Positions 31,102-45,902 of a stretch of 64,000 bases of DNA are shown here, in pieces. The position numbers were made by a program, and so were the translations under genes. Every line of letters begins with the position of its first letter. The stretch's first letter is position 1. The DNA comes from Enterobacter ludwigii. GTDB taxonomy: Bacteria; Pseudomonadota; Gammaproteobacteria; Enterobacterales; Enterobacteriaceae. Below the pieces are notes generated by a model. It was not told the DNA's origin, ran no database searches, and saw only the letters and a program-made list of their open reading frames with translations. Location of the stretch: assembly GCA_900068845.1 (NCBI GenBank), contig CEFQ01000003.1, positions 212,346-276,345 of the forward strand, in the 5' to 3' direction.

Positions 31102-32931
31102 TTATTCAACGGTAACTGATTTCGCCAGGTTACGCGGTTGGTCAACGTCAGTGCCTTTGATCAACGCCACGTGATACGAAAGCAGCTGCAGCGGCACCGT
31201 ATAGAAGATCGGTGCAATCACCTCTTCTACGTGCGGCAGAGAGATGATTTTCATGCCATCGCTGTCGCTGAAACCGGCATCCTGATCGGCAAACACGTAC
31301 AGCAAACCGCCGCGCGCGCGCACCTCTTCAATATTGGATTTCAGCTTCTCGAGCAGTTCATTGTTTGGCGCGACTACAATCACTGGCATATCGGCATCGA
31401 TCAGCGCCAGCGGGCCGTGCTTCAGCTCGCCCGCCGCATAGGCTTCTGCGTGGATATAGGAAATCTCTTTCAGCTTCAGCGCGCCTTCCATAGCGATCGG
31501 ATACTGATCGCCACGGCCAAGGAACAGCGCGTGATGTTTATCCGAGAAACCTTCCGCCAGATTTTCGATCACTTTATCCTGCGCCAGCATCTGCTCGATG
31601 CGGCTTGGCAGCGCCTGCAATCCGTGCACAATTTCGTGCTCGGTTTCGGCTTTCATGCCGTGCAGACGACCGAGTTTCGCCACCAGCATCAGTAATACCG
31701 CGAGCTGCGTGGTGAAGGCTTTGGTTGAAGCAACGCCAATTTCAGTGCCGGCTTTGGTCATCAGCGCCAAATCAGACTCACGCACCAGCGATGAACCGGC
31801 CACGTTACAGATCGCCAGCGAACCGAGATAACCCAGTTCTTTCGACAGACGCAGCGCCGCCAACGTATCGGCGGTTTCCCCGGATTGTGACAGCGTGATC
31901 AGCAGGCTATTTTTACGCACCGCTGATTTGCGATAGCGAAATTCAGAGGCGATTTCCACATCACAGGGAATGTTGGCCAGCGATTCGAACCAGTAACGCG
32001 ATACCATGCCGGAGTTGTATGACGTGCCGCAGGCGATGATCTGAATATGCTCGACCTGACTCAGCAGCTTTTCAGCATCCGGACCCAGCTCGCTGAGATC
32101 GACTTCGCCGTGATTAAAACGACCGGTTAAGGTGTTTTTAATCGCGTTTGGCTGCTCATAAATCTCTTTCTGCATGTAGTGACGATAAATGCCTTTATCA
32201 CCGGCATCGTACTGTGCGGTCGATTCGATTTCGGCGCGCTTAGCCGTTTTACCGTCACGATCGATAATGGTGACTTCGCGGCGGGTGATTTCGGCAATAT
32301 CACCCTCTTCCAGATAGATGAAGCGACGCGTCACCGGCAGCAAGGCCAGCTGATCGGAAGCAATAAAGTTTTCACCCACGCCACGGCCAATCACCAGCGG
32401 GCTGCCGGAACGGGCTGCCACCAGCAGTGAAGGATCGCGGCTGTCCATGATCACCATGCCATACGCACCGCGCAGCTGCGGGATGACGCGCAACACCACT
32501 TCACGCAGCGTGCCGCCCTGCTTCTGCTCCCAATGCACCAGATGCGCCACCACTTCGGTGTCGGTTTCTGAGGCAAAGCGGTAGCCGCGCTCAAGCAACT
32601 GCGCGCGCAGCGGCTCATGGTTCTCGATAATGCCGTTGTGCACAATGATAATGTGCTCAGAAATATGCGGATGCGCATTGGCCTCTGACGGCTCACCGTG
32701 TGTCGCCCAACGCGTGTGAGCGATGCCCGTGCCGCCAATCAGCGGCTGTTGTTCTGCTGCTTCCGCCAGGTTTTGCACTTTGCCCAGACGACGCAGGCGC
32801 GTCATGTGGCCTTGACGATCAACCACCGCCAGACCGGCGGAGTCATAACCGCGATATTCAAGACGACGCAAACCTTCCAGCAGAATTTCTGCGATATCAC
32901 GCTGCGCTACTGCACCAACAATTCCACACAT
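31102..32931 (-). CDS. glmS: Glucosamine-6-phosphate synthase (isomerizing)
   Basis: This 609-residue enzyme makes glucosamine 6-phosphate from fructose 6-phosphate and glutamine, the first step to UDP-GlcNAc. It has an N-terminal class II glutaminase (catalytic Cys2 after Met removal, [31 protein letters not shown]) and two SIS domains (about 285-425 and 460-600; CGTSYNSGM and [11 protein letters not shown]-terminus [11 protein letters not shown]). Same length as E. coli. It follows glmU by 129 bases and is probably cotranscribed. Confidence 0.98.
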   Translation of the reverse strand: MCGIVGAVAQRDIAEILLEGLRRLEYRGYDSAGLAVVDRQGHMTRLRRLGKVQNLAEAAEQQPLIGGTGIAHTRWATHGEPSEANAHPHISEHIIIVHNGIIENHEPLRAQLLERGYRFASETDTEVVAHLVHWEQKQGGTLREVVLRVIPQLRGAYGMVIMDSRDPSLLVAARSGSPLVIGRGVGENFIASDQLALLPVTRRFIYLEEGDIAEITRREVTIIDRDGKTAKRAEIESTAQYDAGDKGIYRHYMQKEIYEQPNAIKNTLTGRFNHGEVDLSELGPDAEKLLSQVEHIQIIACGTSYNSGMVSRYWFESLANIPCDVEIASEFRYRKSAVRKNSLLITLSQSGETADTLAALRLSKELGYLGSLAICNVAGSSLVRESDLALMTKAGTEIGVASTKAFTTQLAVLLMLVAKLGRLHGMKAETEHEIVHGLQALPSRIEQMLAQDKVIENLAEGFSDKHHALFLGRGDQYPIAMEGALKLKEISYIHAEAYAAGELKHGPLALIDADMPVIVVAPNNELLEKLKSNIEEVRARGGLLYVFADQDAGFSDSDGMKIISLPHVEEVIAPIFYTVPLQLLSYHVALIKGTDVDQPRNLAKSVTVE

Positions 32932-33060
32932 AGTAATTTCCTGACTTCATGGCTTTCGGCCATTGCGTTGTCATACGACCTGATTTCCCCGAGCCTTGTA
33001 GAGAGTGGGGATATTTTTTATGGCACTGCTAACAGGCCGATCGTTGTCGGCCTTTAAAAT

Positions 33061-34431
33061 TTATTTCTTCTTCGCCGGACGCTGCCAGCCAGACTTTTGA
33101 TTCTGCTCTTTACGGTTATAGACCAGGTCAGCAGCTGTCACATCTTTCATTATGGTGGTGCCAGCCGCAATGGTGGCACCGCTCGCCACGCTGACAGGCG
33201 CCACCAGCTGGGTGTCCGAACCAATAAACACGTTGTCGCCGATGATGGTTTTGGACTTGTTGGCACCATCGTAATTACAAGTAATGGTGCCTGCGCCAAT
33301 ATTTACGCCCGCGCCAATTTCCGCATCGCCAAGATAAGAGAGATGGCCAGCTTTAGAACCTTTGCCGAGCGTGGCTTTCTTCATTTCTACGAAATTGCCA
33401 ACATGCGCTTCTTCCGCCAATTCACTGCCCGGGCGCAGACGTGCAAAAGGTCCAACCGTACAGGCGGCGGCTAACGTGGCATCTTCGATCACCGAGTAAG
33501 GGCTGATTTCACAGTCGTCAGCAATCACGCTGTTTTTAATGATGCAGCCTGTGCCGATTTTGACGCGGTTGCCGAGCGTAACCTTACCTTCGATGATCAC
33601 GTTGGTGTCGATCTCAACATCGCGGCCATGTTGCAGTGAACCGCGCAGATCGAAACGCGCCGGATCGCGCAGCATCACTCCTGCAAGCAACAGTTTTTCT
33701 GCCTGCTCGCTTTGGTAAACACGCTCCAGCGTTGCCAGCTGCAGGCGGTTGTTGACGCCGTCGGTTTCGCTGATGCGCGCCGGATGCACCGCATTGATCA
33801 CGCGGCCTTCGTGGTGTGCCATGGCGATGATATCGGTGATATAGAATTCGCCTTGCGCATTATTGTTATTGAGCTGCGCCAGCCAGCGCTTGAGATCGCC
33901 GCCATTGGCAATCAGGATGCCGGTATTAATCTCCTGAATTTTCAGCTGTTCTGGCGAAGCATCTTTCTGCTCAACAATGCCGGTCACCGTGCCGTTTTCA
34001 CGCACAATACGTCCGTAGCCGGTTGGATTATCCAGAACCACGGTGAGTAAGCCAATGCCACCCGCCGGTTTCGCGTCGCGCAGACGTTGCAAGCTGGCCT
34101 GCGAGATCAGCGGCACATCGCCGTACAACATCAGAATATCTTCGTCATCGGCAAAGAAGGGCGCGGCCTGCTGCATCGCGTGGCCGGTGCCGAGCTGTTC
34201 TGCCTGCAACACCCAGTTGAGTGCGTTATCCGCTAACGTCGACTTGAGTAAATCTCCGCCGTGACCATAAACCAGATGGATCTGCTGTGCGCCCAAACCG
34301 GTTGCGGCATCAATCACATGTTGGACCATGGGTTTACCTGCAAGGGTGTGCAGCACTTTGGGCAGGTCGGAATACATTCGGGTGCCTTTGCCAGCGGCCA
34401 GGATCACCACACTCATCGCGTTCGTAGACAT
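33061..34431 (-). CDS. glmU: Bifunctional GlmU uridyltransferase/acetyltransferase
   Basis: This 456-residue protein makes UDP-N-acetylglucosamine from glucosamine 1-phosphate. The N-terminal pyrophosphorylase domain (to about 229) has [18 protein letters not shown]. The C-terminal left-handed beta-helix (about 250-440) has the hexapeptide repeats and catalytic-site segment [11 protein letters not shown] chose the ATG of MSTNAMSVV at 34431, matching the E. coli length; seven more upstream in-frame residues are not conserved. It lies between the atpC terminator and glmS. Confidence 0.97.
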   Translation of the reverse strand: MSTNAMSVVILAAGKGTRMYSDLPKVLHTLAGKPMVQHVIDAATGLGAQQIHLVYGHGGDLLKSTLADNALNWVLQAEQLGTGHAMQQAAPFFADDEDILMLYGDVPLISQASLQRLRDAKPAGGIGLLTVVLDNPTGYGRIVRENGTVTGIVEQKDASPEQLKIQEINTGILIANGGDLKRWLAQLNNNNAQGEFYITDIIAMAHHEGRVINAVHPARISETDGVNNRLQLATLERVYQSEQAEKLLLAGVMLRDPARFDLRGSLQHGRDVEIDTNVIIEGKVTLGNRVKIGTGCIIKNSVIADDCEISPYSVIEDATLAAACTVGPFARLRPGSELAEEAHVGNFVEMKKATLGKGSKAGHLSYLGDAEIGAGVNIGAGTITCNYDGANKSKTIIGDNVFIGSDTQLVAPVSVASGATIAAGTTIMKDVTAADLVYNRKEQNQKSGWQRPAKKK

Positions 34432-34542
34432 ATCTATCCTGATTCTCTTCAACTTTCGAAAGTGTAAGGTTTAGCCCTGAGATTACTACATTTTTCTCGG
34501 GTCGAAATTAGCGGAGGTAAGCGCATGGCGGCAAAATTCAGG

Positions 34543-34575
34543 CAAAAAAAATGCCAACCCAAAGGGCTGGCATTT
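34543..34575 (-). terminator. Terminator of the atp operon
   Basis: An 11-bp stem with one G-T pair (34550-34560 with 34564-34574, aatgccaaccc / gggctggcatt) is followed on the minus strand by a run of T residues. It lies 20 bases beyond the atpC stop. Confidence 0.9.
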
Positions 34576-34594
34576 CGTGACGCATAAAGCCTGA

Positions 34595-35014
34595 TTACAT
34601 CGCTTTTTTGGTCAGCTCGATGACACGCAGTTTCGCGATGGCTTTCGCCAGTTCCGCAGAAGCCTGAGCATAGTCCACGTCGCCGTGGCTGCTGTTCATG
34701 TGCTCTTCTGCTTTACGTTTCGCTTCCAGCGCGCGCGCTTCGTCGAGGTCTTCACCGCGAATCGCGGTGTCGGCCAGAACGGTGGTGCTGCCAGGCTGAA
34801 CTTCCAGCACGCCGCCAGAGAGGTAAATAAACTCCTCTTCGCCGTGCTGTTTCACGATGTGAATCATACCAGGCTTGATGGCTGTCAGCAGCGGGGCGTG
34901 GCCAGGACGAATACCCAGCTCACCTTCGCTACCTGACACCTGGATGCGCTCGACCAGACCGGAGAACATTTGTTGCTCCGCGCTGACCACGTCCAGATGA
35001 TAAGTCATAGCCAT
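34595..35014 (-). CDS. atpC: ATP synthase epsilon subunit
   Basis: This 139-residue subunit of the F1 central stalk has an N-terminal beta-sandwich ([36 protein letters not shown]) and a C-terminal helical hairpin (about 90-138) that can extend to inhibit ATP hydrolysis. Same length as the E. coli protein. Last gene of the operon. Confidence 0.98.
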   Translation of the reverse strand: MAMTYHLDVVSAEQQMFSGLVERIQVSGSEGELGIRPGHAPLLTAIKPGMIHIVKQHGEEEFIYLSGGVLEVQPGSTTVLADTAIRGEDLDEARALEAKRKAEEHMNSSHGDVDYAQASAELAKAIAKLRVIELTKKAM

Positions 35015-35038
35015 ACCATTCCTCCTGGGAAACCTAAA

Positions 35039-36499
<1,461 letters not shown>

Positions 36500-37366
36500 T
36501 TAAACCGCGGAGGCTCCCGAGACGATCTCGGTAAGTTCCTGGGTGATGCTGGCCTGACGAGCTTTGTTGTAAACCAACTGCAGCTCTTTGATCAGGTTTC
36601 CGCCGTTATCGGTTGCAGCTTTCATCGCAACCATACGTGCGGCCTGCTCACTGGCCAGGTTTTCCACCACACCCTGATAAACCTGCGATTCGACATAACG
36701 GCGCAGCAGGGTATCCAGCAGCGCTTTCGGATCGGGTTCGTACAGGTAATCCCAGGTCTTCGCCTTCATCTCTTCTTCACCTTCCGCTGGCGGTAACGGC
36801 AGCAGTTGGGTAATGGTCGGAGTCTGAGACATGGTGTTATTAAACTTGTTGGCAACGATATACAGCTTGTCGATGCGACCTTCATCATAGGCCTGCAACA
36901 TCACTTTTACCGGGCCAATCAAATCAGACAGTGCAGGCTTATCGCCCATACCGGTGACCTGAGCCACGATGTTGCCACCTACAGAGCCGAAGAATGAATT
37001 GCCTTTCGAACCGATAACGGCCAGATCGCTCTGTACGCCTTTATCTGCCCAGCCTTTCATATCTGCCAGCAATTTTTTGAACAGGTTAATGTTCAAACCA
37101 CCACAAAGCCCGCGGTCAGTCGAAACGACCAGGTAGCCGACGCGCTTAACGTCACGCTCATCCAGGTAAGGGTGCTTGTATTCCAGATTACCCAGTGCAA
37201 GGTGACCAATCACTTTGCGCATGGTATCTGCATACGGACGGCTGGCCGCCATGCGTTCCTGCGTTTTACGCATTTTGGAGGCGGCGACCATTTCCATCGC
37301 TTTGGTGATCTTCTGCGTATTTTTTACGCTTCCGATCTTACTACGTATTTCTTTTGCGCCGGCCAT
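36500..37366 (-). CDS. atpG: ATP synthase gamma subunit
   Basis: This 288-residue rotor subunit has the N-terminal helix [31 protein letters not shown] and the C-terminal helix [38 protein letters not shown], which together form the coiled coil inside the alpha3beta3 ring. The central Rossmann-like part begins [15 protein letters not shown]. coli length is 287. Confidence 0.98.
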   Translation of the reverse strand: MAGAKEIRSKIGSVKNTQKITKAMEMVAASKMRKTQERMAASRPYADTMRKVIGHLALGNLEYKHPYLDERDVKRVGYLVVSTDRGLCGGLNINLFKKLLADMKGWADKGVQSDLAVIGSKGNSFFGSVGGNIVAQVTGMGDKPALSDLIGPVKVMLQAYDEGRIDKLYIVANKFNNTMSQTPTITQLLPLPPAEGEEEMKAKTWDYLYEPDPKALLDTLLRRYVESQVYQGVVENLASEQAARMVAMKAATDNGGNLIKELQLVYNKARQASITQELTEIVSGASAV

Positions 37367-37418
37367 TAGCTTCTCCTCAAAGCCTTGCGGCCTGCCTTTT
37401 CAGACAAGCCGCCAGACA

Positions 37419-38960
37419 TTACCAGGACTGGGTTGCTTTAAACGTTTCGAGGAGGCCTTTCAGCTTCTCTTCGATTTCGTTATTGAAGTTACCCGCTTGG
37501 TTGATTTCAGCCATCAGCTCAGCGTGATCGCGATCCGCGAACGCCAGCAGAGCGGCTTCAAAGCTGCCGACTTTCGCCAGTTCAACATCGTTCAGATAGC
37601 CGCGCTCAGCAGCAAACAGCACCAGACCCTGTTGCGCGACTGACATCGGCGCATACTGTTTCTGTTTCAGCAACTCGGTCACTTTCTGACCGTGGCTCAG
37701 CTGTTTACGCGTTGCATCGTCCAGATCGGAAGCGAACTGAGAGAACGCAGCCAGTTCACGATACTGTGCCAGCGCGGTACGAATACCACCGGACAGTTTC
37801 TTGATGATCTTGGTCTGTGCAGCACCACCAACACGGGATACAGAGATACCCGGGTTAACGGCTGGACGAATACCGGAGTTGAACAGGTTAGATTCCAGGA
37901 AGATCTGACCATCAGTAATCGAGATTACGTTGGTCGGAACGAACGCAGAAACGTCACCCGCCTGAGTTTCGATGATTGGCAGCGCGGTCAATGAACCGGT
38001 CTGGCCTTTCACTTCACCGTTGGTGAAGCGCTCAACGTAGTCAGCGCTAACGCGTGATGCACGCTCCAGCAGACGAGAGTGGAGATAGAACACGTCGCCA
38101 GGGAATGCTTCACGACCTGGTGGACGGCGCAGCAGCAGAGAAATCTGACGATAAGCAACAGCCTGCTTAGACAGGTCATCGTACACGATCAGTGCGTCTT
38201 CACCGCGGTCACGGAAGTACTCACCCATCGCACAACCGGCGTACGGTGACAGGTACTGCAGTGCTGCAGATTCAGAAGCAGAAGCCACAACGACGATGGT
38301 GTTAGCCAGCGCGCCATGCTCTTCCAGTTTGCGAACCACGTTAGAAATGGTTGACGCTTTCTGACCAATCGCAACGTAGACACATTTGATGCCTGAATCA
38401 CGCTGGTTGATGATGGCGTCGATTGCCATTGCAGTTTTACCGGTCTGACGGTCACCGATGATCAGCTCACGCTGGCCACGGCCGATTGGAATCATCGCAT
38501 CGACAGATTTGTAACCGGTCTGAACAGGCTGGTCTACTGACTGACGGTCGATAACACCCGGTGCGATCACTTCAACAGGCGAGAAGCCGTCGTTGTCAAT
38601 TGCGCCTTTACCGTCGATCGGAGCACCCAAGGTGTTCACTACACGACCCAGCAGGCCACGGCCAACTGGAACTTCTAAAATACGACCCGTACATTTCACT
38701 TTCATGCCTTCCGCGAGGTCAGCATACGGGCCCATCACTACTGCACCAACCGAGTCACGCTCGAGGTTCAGTGCGATAGCGTAACGGTTGCCCGGCAGAG
38801 CAATCATCTCACCCTGCATAACATCGGCCAGGCCGTGTACGCGGATGATACCGTCACTTACAGAAACAATAGTACCTTCGTTGTGAGCTTCACTCACGAC
38901 ATTGAACTGAGCAATGCGCTGCTTGATCAGTTCGCTGATTTCGGTGGAATTCAGTTGCAT
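37419..38960 (-). CDS. atpA: ATP synthase alpha subunit
   Basis: This 513-residue non-catalytic nucleotide-binding subunit has Walker [10 protein letters not shown] (about 169-177), the Walker B region [10 protein letters not shown] and the arginine finger region in [24 protein letters not shown] context. Same length as E. coli. It lies 14 bases after atpH. Confidence 0.98.
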   Translation of the reverse strand: MQLNSTEISELIKQRIAQFNVVSEAHNEGTIVSVSDGIIRVHGLADVMQGEMIALPGNRYAIALNLERDSVGAVVMGPYADLAEGMKVKCTGRILEVPVGRGLLGRVVNTLGAPIDGKGAIDNDGFSPVEVIAPGVIDRQSVDQPVQTGYKSVDAMIPIGRGQRELIIGDRQTGKTAMAIDAIINQRDSGIKCVYVAIGQKASTISNVVRKLEEHGALANTIVVVASASESAALQYLSPYAGCAMGEYFRDRGEDALIVYDDLSKQAVAYRQISLLLRRPPGREAFPGDVFYLHSRLLERASRVSADYVERFTNGEVKGQTGSLTALPIIETQAGDVSAFVPTNVISITDGQIFLESNLFNSGIRPAVNPGISVSRVGGAAQTKIIKKLSGGIRTALAQYRELAAFSQFASDLDDATRKQLSHGQKVTELLKQKQYAPMSVAQQGLVLFAAERGYLNDVELAKVGSFEAALLAFADRDHAELMAEINQAGNFNNEIEEKLKGLLETFKATQSW

Positions 38961-38974
38961 ATGCTCCAGTCCCC

Positions 38975-39508
38975 TTAAGACTGCAAGACGTCTGCCAGAC
39001 GATCAAGACGGCCGCGTACGCTGCCATCAATGACCAGGTCACCCGCACGGATAACCACACCTGCCATTACAGACTTATCAATTTTGCAATTCAGCTTAAC
39101 TTTACGTGACAGACGTTTTTCCATCGCGGCGCTGATTTTAGCCAGCTGACTGTCACTCAGCGTGCTGGCAGAAATCACATCAACTTCGGCTGTCGCTTCA
39201 TAAGCGTCACGCAGTTGAATGTACTGAGCCAGTACGGCTGGAAGCGCTGTCAAACGTCCGTTTTCGGCCATTACCTTAATCAGGTTTTGGGCGTTTTCAT
39301 CAAGTTGATCGCCACAAACTGCAATGAAAGAAGCAGACAAAGCTTCCGGTGCGAGCGCACCGGAAAGAAGATCTGCGATCTGTTCGTTGCGAGCCACTTC
39401 TGCGGCAAACGCCAGCATTGATTGCCAGCGATCGATGCTTTGATGCTCAACAGCAAAGTCAAAAGCTGCTTTGGCGTAGGGGCGAGCTACAGTAATCAGA
39501 TCAGACAT
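38975..39508 (-). CDS. atpH: ATP synthase delta subunit
   Basis: This 177-residue peripheral-stalk subunit joins the b dimer to the top of F1. It has an N-terminal six-helix bundle ([16 protein letters not shown]) and a C-terminal segment with [22 protein letters not shown]. Same length as E. coli. Confidence 0.97.
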   Translation of the reverse strand: MSDLITVARPYAKAAFDFAVEHQSIDRWQSMLAFAAEVARNEQIADLLSGALAPEALSASFIAVCGDQLDENAQNLIKVMAENGRLTALPAVLAQYIQLRDAYEATAEVDVISASTLSDSQLAKISAAMEKRLSRKVKLNCKIDKSVMAGVVIRAGDLVIDGSVRGRLDRLADVLQS

Positions 39509-39522
39509 CAGCCCCTCCCTCC

Positions 39523-39993
39523 TTACAGTTCAGCGACCAGTTTATCAACGATGTCGCTGTTAGCAGCTTCATCCACGGAACGTTCGATGATTTTCTCGGC
39601 GCCAGCTAATGCCAGCAACGCGACTTGCTTACGCAGCTCTTCACGGGCACGCGAACGCTCGGCATCAATTTCTGCCTGCGCCTGTGCCACGATGCGGTTA
39701 CGTTCAGTCTCAGCTTCAGTTTTCGCTTCGTCCAGAATCTGGGCACGGCGTTTGTTCGCCTGCTCGATAATGACCTGAGCATCTTCTTTCGCTTTTTTCA
39801 GCTGGTCGGTCGCATTGGCCTGCGCGAGATCTAAATCTTTCTTCGCGCGCTCAGCAGAAGCAAGGCCTTCAGCAATTTCTTTCTGGCGCTTTTCGATGGC
39901 AGCCATAATCGGCGGCCATACGTACTTCATGCAGAACGCGACAAACAGAATGAACGCGATGGCCTGGCCGAGGATTGTTGCATTAATGTTCAC
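39523..39993 (-). CDS. atpF: ATP synthase b subunit
   Basis: This 156-residue subunit has one N-terminal membrane helix (residues 5-25, [22 protein letters not shown]). A long amphipathic Ala/Lys/Glu-rich helix (about 30-150) dimerises as the peripheral stalk. Same length as E. coli. Confidence 0.97.
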   Translation of the reverse strand: MNINATILGQAIAFILFVAFCMKYVWPPIMAAIEKRQKEIAEGLASAERAKKDLDLAQANATDQLKKAKEDAQVIIEQANKRRAQILDEAKTEAETERNRIVAQAQAEIDAERSRAREELRKQVALLALAGAEKIIERSVDEAANSDIVDKLVAEL

Positions 39994-40017
39994 AGCACAA
40001 TGCCTCTTATTAAGTTA

Positions 40018-40367
<350 letters not shown>

Positions 40368-40389
40368 AGCTTAAGTGTTGAGATAAAAA

Positions 40390-41597
<1,208 letters not shown>

Positions 41598-41688
41598 GAC
41601 GCTGAACTCTCCTGCCCCGAACGGGGTATGTCGCGTGTCGTATAAGACTGCCTTTACTCATTTGAGTCAAGCAGCAAAAGCCGTGCAA

Positions 41689-41716
41689 ATTATACGGGCG
41701 CCACCTGCGATTTCAA
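41689..41716 (-). promoter_or_regulatory. Promoter of the atp operon
   Basis: On the minus strand TTGAAA (41716-41711) and TATAAT (41694-41689) are separated by 16 bp. The -10 context gcccgtataattt is the same as at the E. coli atp promoter. The leader to atpI is about 85 bases. Confidence 0.8.
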
Positions 41717-42270
41717 TCGGTAAGTAGCGAAAAGGTGAACAATTATTTAAATTTCTTTCTGAAGGGCTATTTTTCAAAACATCCACTTCCAACAATGCTT
41801 CGCTGAAAGTCTGAAATTGCCCAATCGACTTGCTTTTAAAGCGTGCTTTAGATCACATAATAAACAAGGATTAAGCTAGCGAATTTGTTTCAGACAAGAA
41901 TTATACGATTTCAAAATTGCTTAAAGCATTTCATTATCAATGAATTAAAATTATCACCCGAGCGCTACACGCTGATTTTCGATAAAAACACTCTATTGAC
42001 ATCATGCTCTGCAATAAAAACGTAAAAGTGATATTACGCACGCCAACTTATTGCAAAGTTATATTTTCCCCAGTGATTATTCGGTTGGGTAAATACACGC
42101 TGCGAAGTGATCTAAGTGATAATGAAATGTGAATTAATCGTTAAATGTAACAGAGCTTTTCGGATAATTTCCGTCGCGGATGTTAACTCCCTTACCCTGC
42201 CCTGCTAAATAAAAGCGTTTGTCTGAAAGTGTTCAATCGCTGCTTTTTCATTCAGCAGAACAACTAAGGC
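41717..42270. other. AT-rich gap between atp promoter and rsmG
   Basis: About 550 bp, clearly more AT-rich than the surroundings, with no credible gene on either strand. E. coli has a comparable non-coding gap here. Several AT tracts and GATC/ATCAA-like motifs could bind nucleoid proteins, but no specific site is convincing. Confidence 0.6.
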
Positions 42271-42304
42271 AAACGGTATGAATTGGCGTAATTCCATACC
42301 GTTT
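42271..42304 (-). terminator. Stem-loop after rsmG
   Basis: A 10-bp perfect stem, aaacggtatg (42271-42280) with cataccgttt (42295-42304), extends inward by aatt/aatt with a bulge. It lies six bases beyond the rsmG stop. The minus-strand T tract is short. Confidence 0.6.
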
Positions 42305-42310
42305 AAAAGG

Positions 42311-42928
42311 CTATTGACGAGTAATGATCACCAGATGGCGTTCGCCATCCAGTTCAGGTACCAGCAATGGCTGAATTTTCTCCACCACGAATCCACTCGG
42401 TAGCGCTGAAATTTCATCATCCGGTCGCACCCCTTTCAAGGCATAAAAGCGCCCTTCACGGCCCGGCAAATGGTGGCACCAGTTCAGCATATCTTCCAGT
42501 GAGGCAAATGCTCGGCTGATAACACCATCAAATGGCGGCTCGGAGGGGAACTCTTCAACGCGGCTCTGCACTGGTGTGACGTTAGTAAGTCCTAACTCAT
42601 GTTGTACCTGACGCAGAAAACGCACGCGCTTGCCGAGGCTATCCAGCAAAGTGAAATGAGATTGCGGGCGCACAATGGCTAACGGAATGCCGGGTAAGCC
42701 CGGGCCAGTCCCCACGTCAATAAAGCGTTCGCCCTGCAAATGCGGCTCAACCACTACGCTATCGAGAATATGACGCACCAGCATTTGCTGCGGGTCACGC
42801 ACCGATGTCAGGTTATAGGCCTTATTCCACTTATGCAGCAACTCAACATAGCCAACCAACTGTTGTTTTTGTTGATCGGTAAGCGAAATGTTTGCCGCTT
42901 TCAGCAGCGAGGAGAGTTTGTTGATCAC
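42311..42928 (-). CDS. rsmG: 16S rRNA (guanine527-N7)-methyltransferase
   Basis: This 205-residue SAM-dependent methyltransferase modifies G527 of 16S rRNA. Motif I is [17 protein letters not shown], followed by [12 protein letters not shown] and [12 protein letters not shown]. It belongs to the mnmG-rsmG operon beside oriC. Loss of this enzyme in other bacteria gives low-level streptomycin resistance; the coding sequence here is intact. Confidence 0.96.
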   Translation of the reverse strand: MINKLSSLLKAANISLTDQQKQQLVGYVELLHKWNKAYNLTSVRDPQQMLVRHILDSVVVEPHLQGERFIDVGTGPGLPGIPLAIVRPQSHFTLLDSLGKRVRFLRQVQHELGLTNVTPVQSRVEEFPSEPPFDGVISRAFASLEDMLNWCHHLPGREGRFYALKGVRPDDEISALPSGFVVEKIQPLLVPELDGERHLVIITRQ

Positions 42929-42947
42929 GAAGAGAATTCCATTAACG

Positions 42948-42967
42948 GGGGCGAGTTGCCTCGCCCC
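42948..42967 (-). other. Intercistronic hairpin mnmG-rsmG
   Basis: An 8-bp perfect stem (ggggcgag 42948-42955, ctcgcccc 42960-42967) with a four-base loop lies in the 47-base spacer. It has no T-run, so it is more likely an mRNA-stability or attenuating element than a terminator. Confidence 0.6.
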
Positions 42968-42975
42968 AAAGTCTA

Positions 42976-44865
42976 TCAGGCGCTTTTACGCAGCAGGCCC
43001 TGTTTTTTCAGGTAGATCAGCAGAATTGAAATAGCCGCAGGTGTGATACCCGAAATACGTGAAGCCTGGCCAATGGAGGTCGGTTTGTGATCGTTGAGTT
43101 TCGCGATCACTTCATTCGACAGCCCATTCACCTGACGATAATCAAGCTCGACAGGCAACAAGGTGTTTTCATTGCGCTGCTGGCGATCAATCTCTTCCTG
43201 CTGACGCGCAATATAACCTTCGTATTTTACCTGAATCTCCACTTGCTCAGCGGCTTGCTCATCAGGCAGTGCCGGACCGTAGCTGGCGAGTGAAGTCAGC
43301 AATGGATAAGTCATCTCTGGACGACGCAGCAGATCTTCGCCGCTGGCTTCTTTGGTGAGCGGCGCGCTGATAACAGCGTTGACTTCAGCCACGTTGTCCG
43401 ATTTTGGATGCACCCACAGATCGCGCAGGCGCTGACGTTCTTGCTCAATCGTCTCCAGTTTCTGGTTGTAGCGCGCCCAGCGTGCATCATCGACCAGACC
43501 CAGTTCGCGACCGGCTTCGGTCAAACGCAAGTCGGCGTTATCCTCACGCAGCATCAAGCGGTATTCCGCGCGCGATGTAAACATGCGGTACGGCTCTTTG
43601 GTACCGAGCGTGCAGAGATCGTCGACCAGCACACCAAGGTAAGCCTGATCGCGACGTGGTGCCCAGCCCTCTTTGTCCGCTGAAGCGCGTGCGGCGTTCA
43701 GGCCGGCCAGCAAACCTTGCGCTGCCGCTTCTTCGTAGCCGGTCGTGCCATTGATCTGCCCGGCAAAGAACAGGCCGTGGATAAATTTGCTTTCCAGCGT
43801 CGGTTTGAGATCGCGTGGATCAAAGAAATCATACTCAATGGCATAACCCGGACGGATGATCTTCGCATTTTCCAGCCCTTTCATCGAACGCACGATCTGC
43901 ATCTGTACGTCAAACGGCAGGCTGGTGGAGATACCATTCGGGTAGATCTCGTTACTGGTGAGGCCTTCTGGCTCCAGGAAGATCTGGTGTGCATTACGAT
44001 CGGCAAAGCGCATCACTTTATCTTCGATCGACGGACAATAACGTGGACCAATACCTTCGATGATCCCGGCGTACATTGGGCTGCGATCGAGATTATTGCG
44101 GATCACATCATGCGTCTGTTCGTTGGTGTAAGTGATCCAGCACGGCACTTGTTGTGGGTGCTGTGAAACCTTGCCCATGAACGAGAACACCGGCATCGGA
44201 TTATCGCCGTGCTGTGGTGCCAACACCGAAAAATCGATTGAGCGTGCATCGATACGAGGCGGCGTACCGGTTTTCAGACGGTTAACACGCAGCGGCAGCG
44301 CACGCAGGCGTTTTGCCAGCGGGATGGATGGCGGATCGCCAGCACGGCCGCCGCTGTAGTTATCAAGGCCAATATGAATTTTGCCATCGAGGAACGTCCC
44401 GACGGTCAGCACCACCGTTTTGGCGCGGAACTTCAAGCCCATCTGCGTCACCGCACCGACGACACGATCGTTTTCCACAATCAGATCGTCAACCGCCTGC
44501 TGGAAGATCATCAGGTTCGGCTGGTTCTCCAACGCAGTGCGTACCGCCTGGCGATACAGTACACGGTCAGCCTGAGCACGTGTGGCACGAACGGCTGGGC
44601 CTTTGCTCGCGTTTAGTATCCTAAACTGGATACCCGCCTGGTCAATTGCCGTGGCCATCAAACCGCCTAAGGCATCCACTTCCTTCACCAGATGTCCTTT
44701 CCCGATGCCACCGATCGCCGGGTTACAGGACATTTGTCCAAGCGTATCAATGTTATGGGTGAGTAACAGGGTTTGCTGACCCATTCGAGCGGCGGCCATC
44801 GCGGCCTCTGTGCCCGCATGACCACCACCGATTACGATGACGTCAAAAGGATCTGGATAAAACAT
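42976..44865 (-). CDS. mnmG: tRNA uridine-5-carboxymethylaminomethyl modification enzyme MnmG
   Basis: This 629-residue FAD- and NADH-dependent partner of MnmE in wobble U34 modification has a dinucleotide fold [17 protein letters not shown] (from about residue 13), the conserved [34 protein letters not shown] and a C-terminal helical domain for MnmE binding ([21 protein letters not shown]). It is transcribed away from oriC, as in E. coli, where its transcription affects origin melting. Confidence 0.98.
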   Translation of the reverse strand: MFYPDPFDVIVIGGGHAGTEAAMAAARMGQQTLLLTHNIDTLGQMSCNPAIGGIGKGHLVKEVDALGGLMATAIDQAGIQFRILNASKGPAVRATRAQADRVLYRQAVRTALENQPNLMIFQQAVDDLIVENDRVVGAVTQMGLKFRAKTVVLTVGTFLDGKIHIGLDNYSGGRAGDPPSIPLAKRLRALPLRVNRLKTGTPPRIDARSIDFSVLAPQHGDNPMPVFSFMGKVSQHPQQVPCWITYTNEQTHDVIRNNLDRSPMYAGIIEGIGPRYCPSIEDKVMRFADRNAHQIFLEPEGLTSNEIYPNGISTSLPFDVQMQIVRSMKGLENAKIIRPGYAIEYDFFDPRDLKPTLESKFIHGLFFAGQINGTTGYEEAAAQGLLAGLNAARASADKEGWAPRRDQAYLGVLVDDLCTLGTKEPYRMFTSRAEYRLMLREDNADLRLTEAGRELGLVDDARWARYNQKLETIEQERQRLRDLWVHPKSDNVAEVNAVISAPLTKEASGEDLLRRPEMTYPLLTSLASYGPALPDEQAAEQVEIQVKYEGYIARQQEEIDRQQRNENTLLPVELDYRQVNGLSNEVIAKLNDHKPTSIGQASRISGITPAAISILLIYLKKQGLLRKSA

Positions 44866-44952
44866 GAAGTGGGTCCTCGTTAGTGTTCGGACAGGGATCG
44901 TTGCCCTGGGCGGTGGATTCTACTGAAATTATGTCGGCGGCGAAAGTCGCGG

Positions 44953-45229
44953 GATCCTGAGGTTTTAAATAAAGGATCTTTAATTCTTTTATATGATCTC
45001 TCTGTTAGATCTACTATTAGGATCGCCCCAGGTTGTTGATAACCCCGAAAAGAACAGGTTAAACAGTCGATTAGAAAGGATCATTAGCTGTGAATGATCG
45101 GTGATCCTGATCCGTATAAGCTGGGATCAAAATTGACACTTATGCACAGCCTAAAAAAGAAACAGGGGTTGTTCTTTGGATAACTACTGGTTATACGCAA
45201 GAAACAGGCCTAGTTATCCACAGCCGATC
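44953..45229. other. oriC: Chromosomal replication origin oriC
   Basis: The region aligns with E. coli oriC. It has an AT-rich unwinding region with repeated GATC-headed 13-mer-like blocks (44953-45024), R1-position box tgttgataa (45034-45042), and an IHF match taaacagtcgatt (45060-45072, consensus on the minus strand). The tgaatgatcggtgatcctg block (45091-45109) and ccgtataag (R5M position, 45112-45120) are conserved. R2-position ttatgcaca lies at 45140-45148, R3-position tttggataa at 45175-45183 and perfect R4 ttatccaca at 45214-45222. I count eleven GATC sites. It sits between mnmG and mioC. No genes lie in 44866-45307. Confidence 0.96.
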
Positions 45230-45307
45230 GCGTGTTTAACGTGAAAAAACAGCGCAATCAACTGGGGATCATTCTATTTTCCCGATCCCCAGCCACTTTA
45301 GATCGTT

Positions 45308-45748
45308 TTAAATCTGTGTTTTCCATGTGGCGACCCACACTTCGGCGGCGTCTTCCGGGATCTCATGCTCCAGCACGTCGATTTCCAGGCGATCGCCAAT
45401 ACGTTTGGCACCCAACTGGTTTAATTGCTCTTCCAGGAGTTTGATCGCGCCACAGAAAAGATCGTATTCGTGATTACCAATGCCTACTGCACCATAACGT
45501 AAGCCGGAGAGGTCTGGTTTTGTCTCTTGCAGTGCTTCATATAAAGGAAGCAAATTATCGGGCAGTTCACCGGCGCCGTGCGTGGAGGTTACAATCAGCC
45601 AAATGCCTTCCGGTTGCAGCTCATCCAGCTCAGGGCCATGCAACACCTCGGTTGAGAAGCCCGCTTCCTGCAGTTTTTCTTCCAGATGTTCAGCTACATA
45701 TTCGGCGCTGCCAAGGGTACTTCCACTGATTAACGTAATATCGGCCAT
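45308..45748 (-). CDS. mioC: Flavodoxin-like protein MioC
   Basis: This 146-residue FMN protein has the phosphate loop SGSTLGSAEYVAEHL (residues 8-22), the flavin-contact STHGAGELPDN and YGAVGIGNHEYDLFCGA. E. coli MioC supports biotin synthase in vitro. Start at the ATG of MADITLISG. It is transcribed towards oriC, and a DnaA box lies in its promoter region. Confidence 0.96.
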   Translation of the reverse strand: MADITLISGSTLGSAEYVAEHLEEKLQEAGFSTEVLHGPELDELQPEGIWLIVTSTHGAGELPDNLLPLYEALQETKPDLSGLRYGAVGIGNHEYDLFCGAIKLLEEQLNQLGAKRIGDRLEIDVLEHEIPEDAAEVWVATWKTQI

Positions 45749-45805
45749 GATGCTCTCCCGCACTAAAGGCGAGCATTGTACGCTGTGATCAAGCCGTGAT
45801 CCACC

Positions 45806-45814
45806 TGTGGAAAA
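45806..45814 (-). promoter_or_regulatory. DnaA box upstream of mioC
   Basis: The sequence tgtggaaaa is the complement of TTTTCCACA, which fits the relaxed DnaA-box consensus TTWTNCACA. It lies about 60 bases before the mioC start. In E. coli DnaA represses the mioC promoter from a similarly placed box. Confidence 0.65.
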
Positions 45815-45902
45815 CAGGGTTAATAGTAGAAAGCATCAGGCGGCAAGTCGCGCCATGCGCGCGATCTGCCGGGGATAAGTTTGTGCACAGCTTAGAGGAG
45901 GA

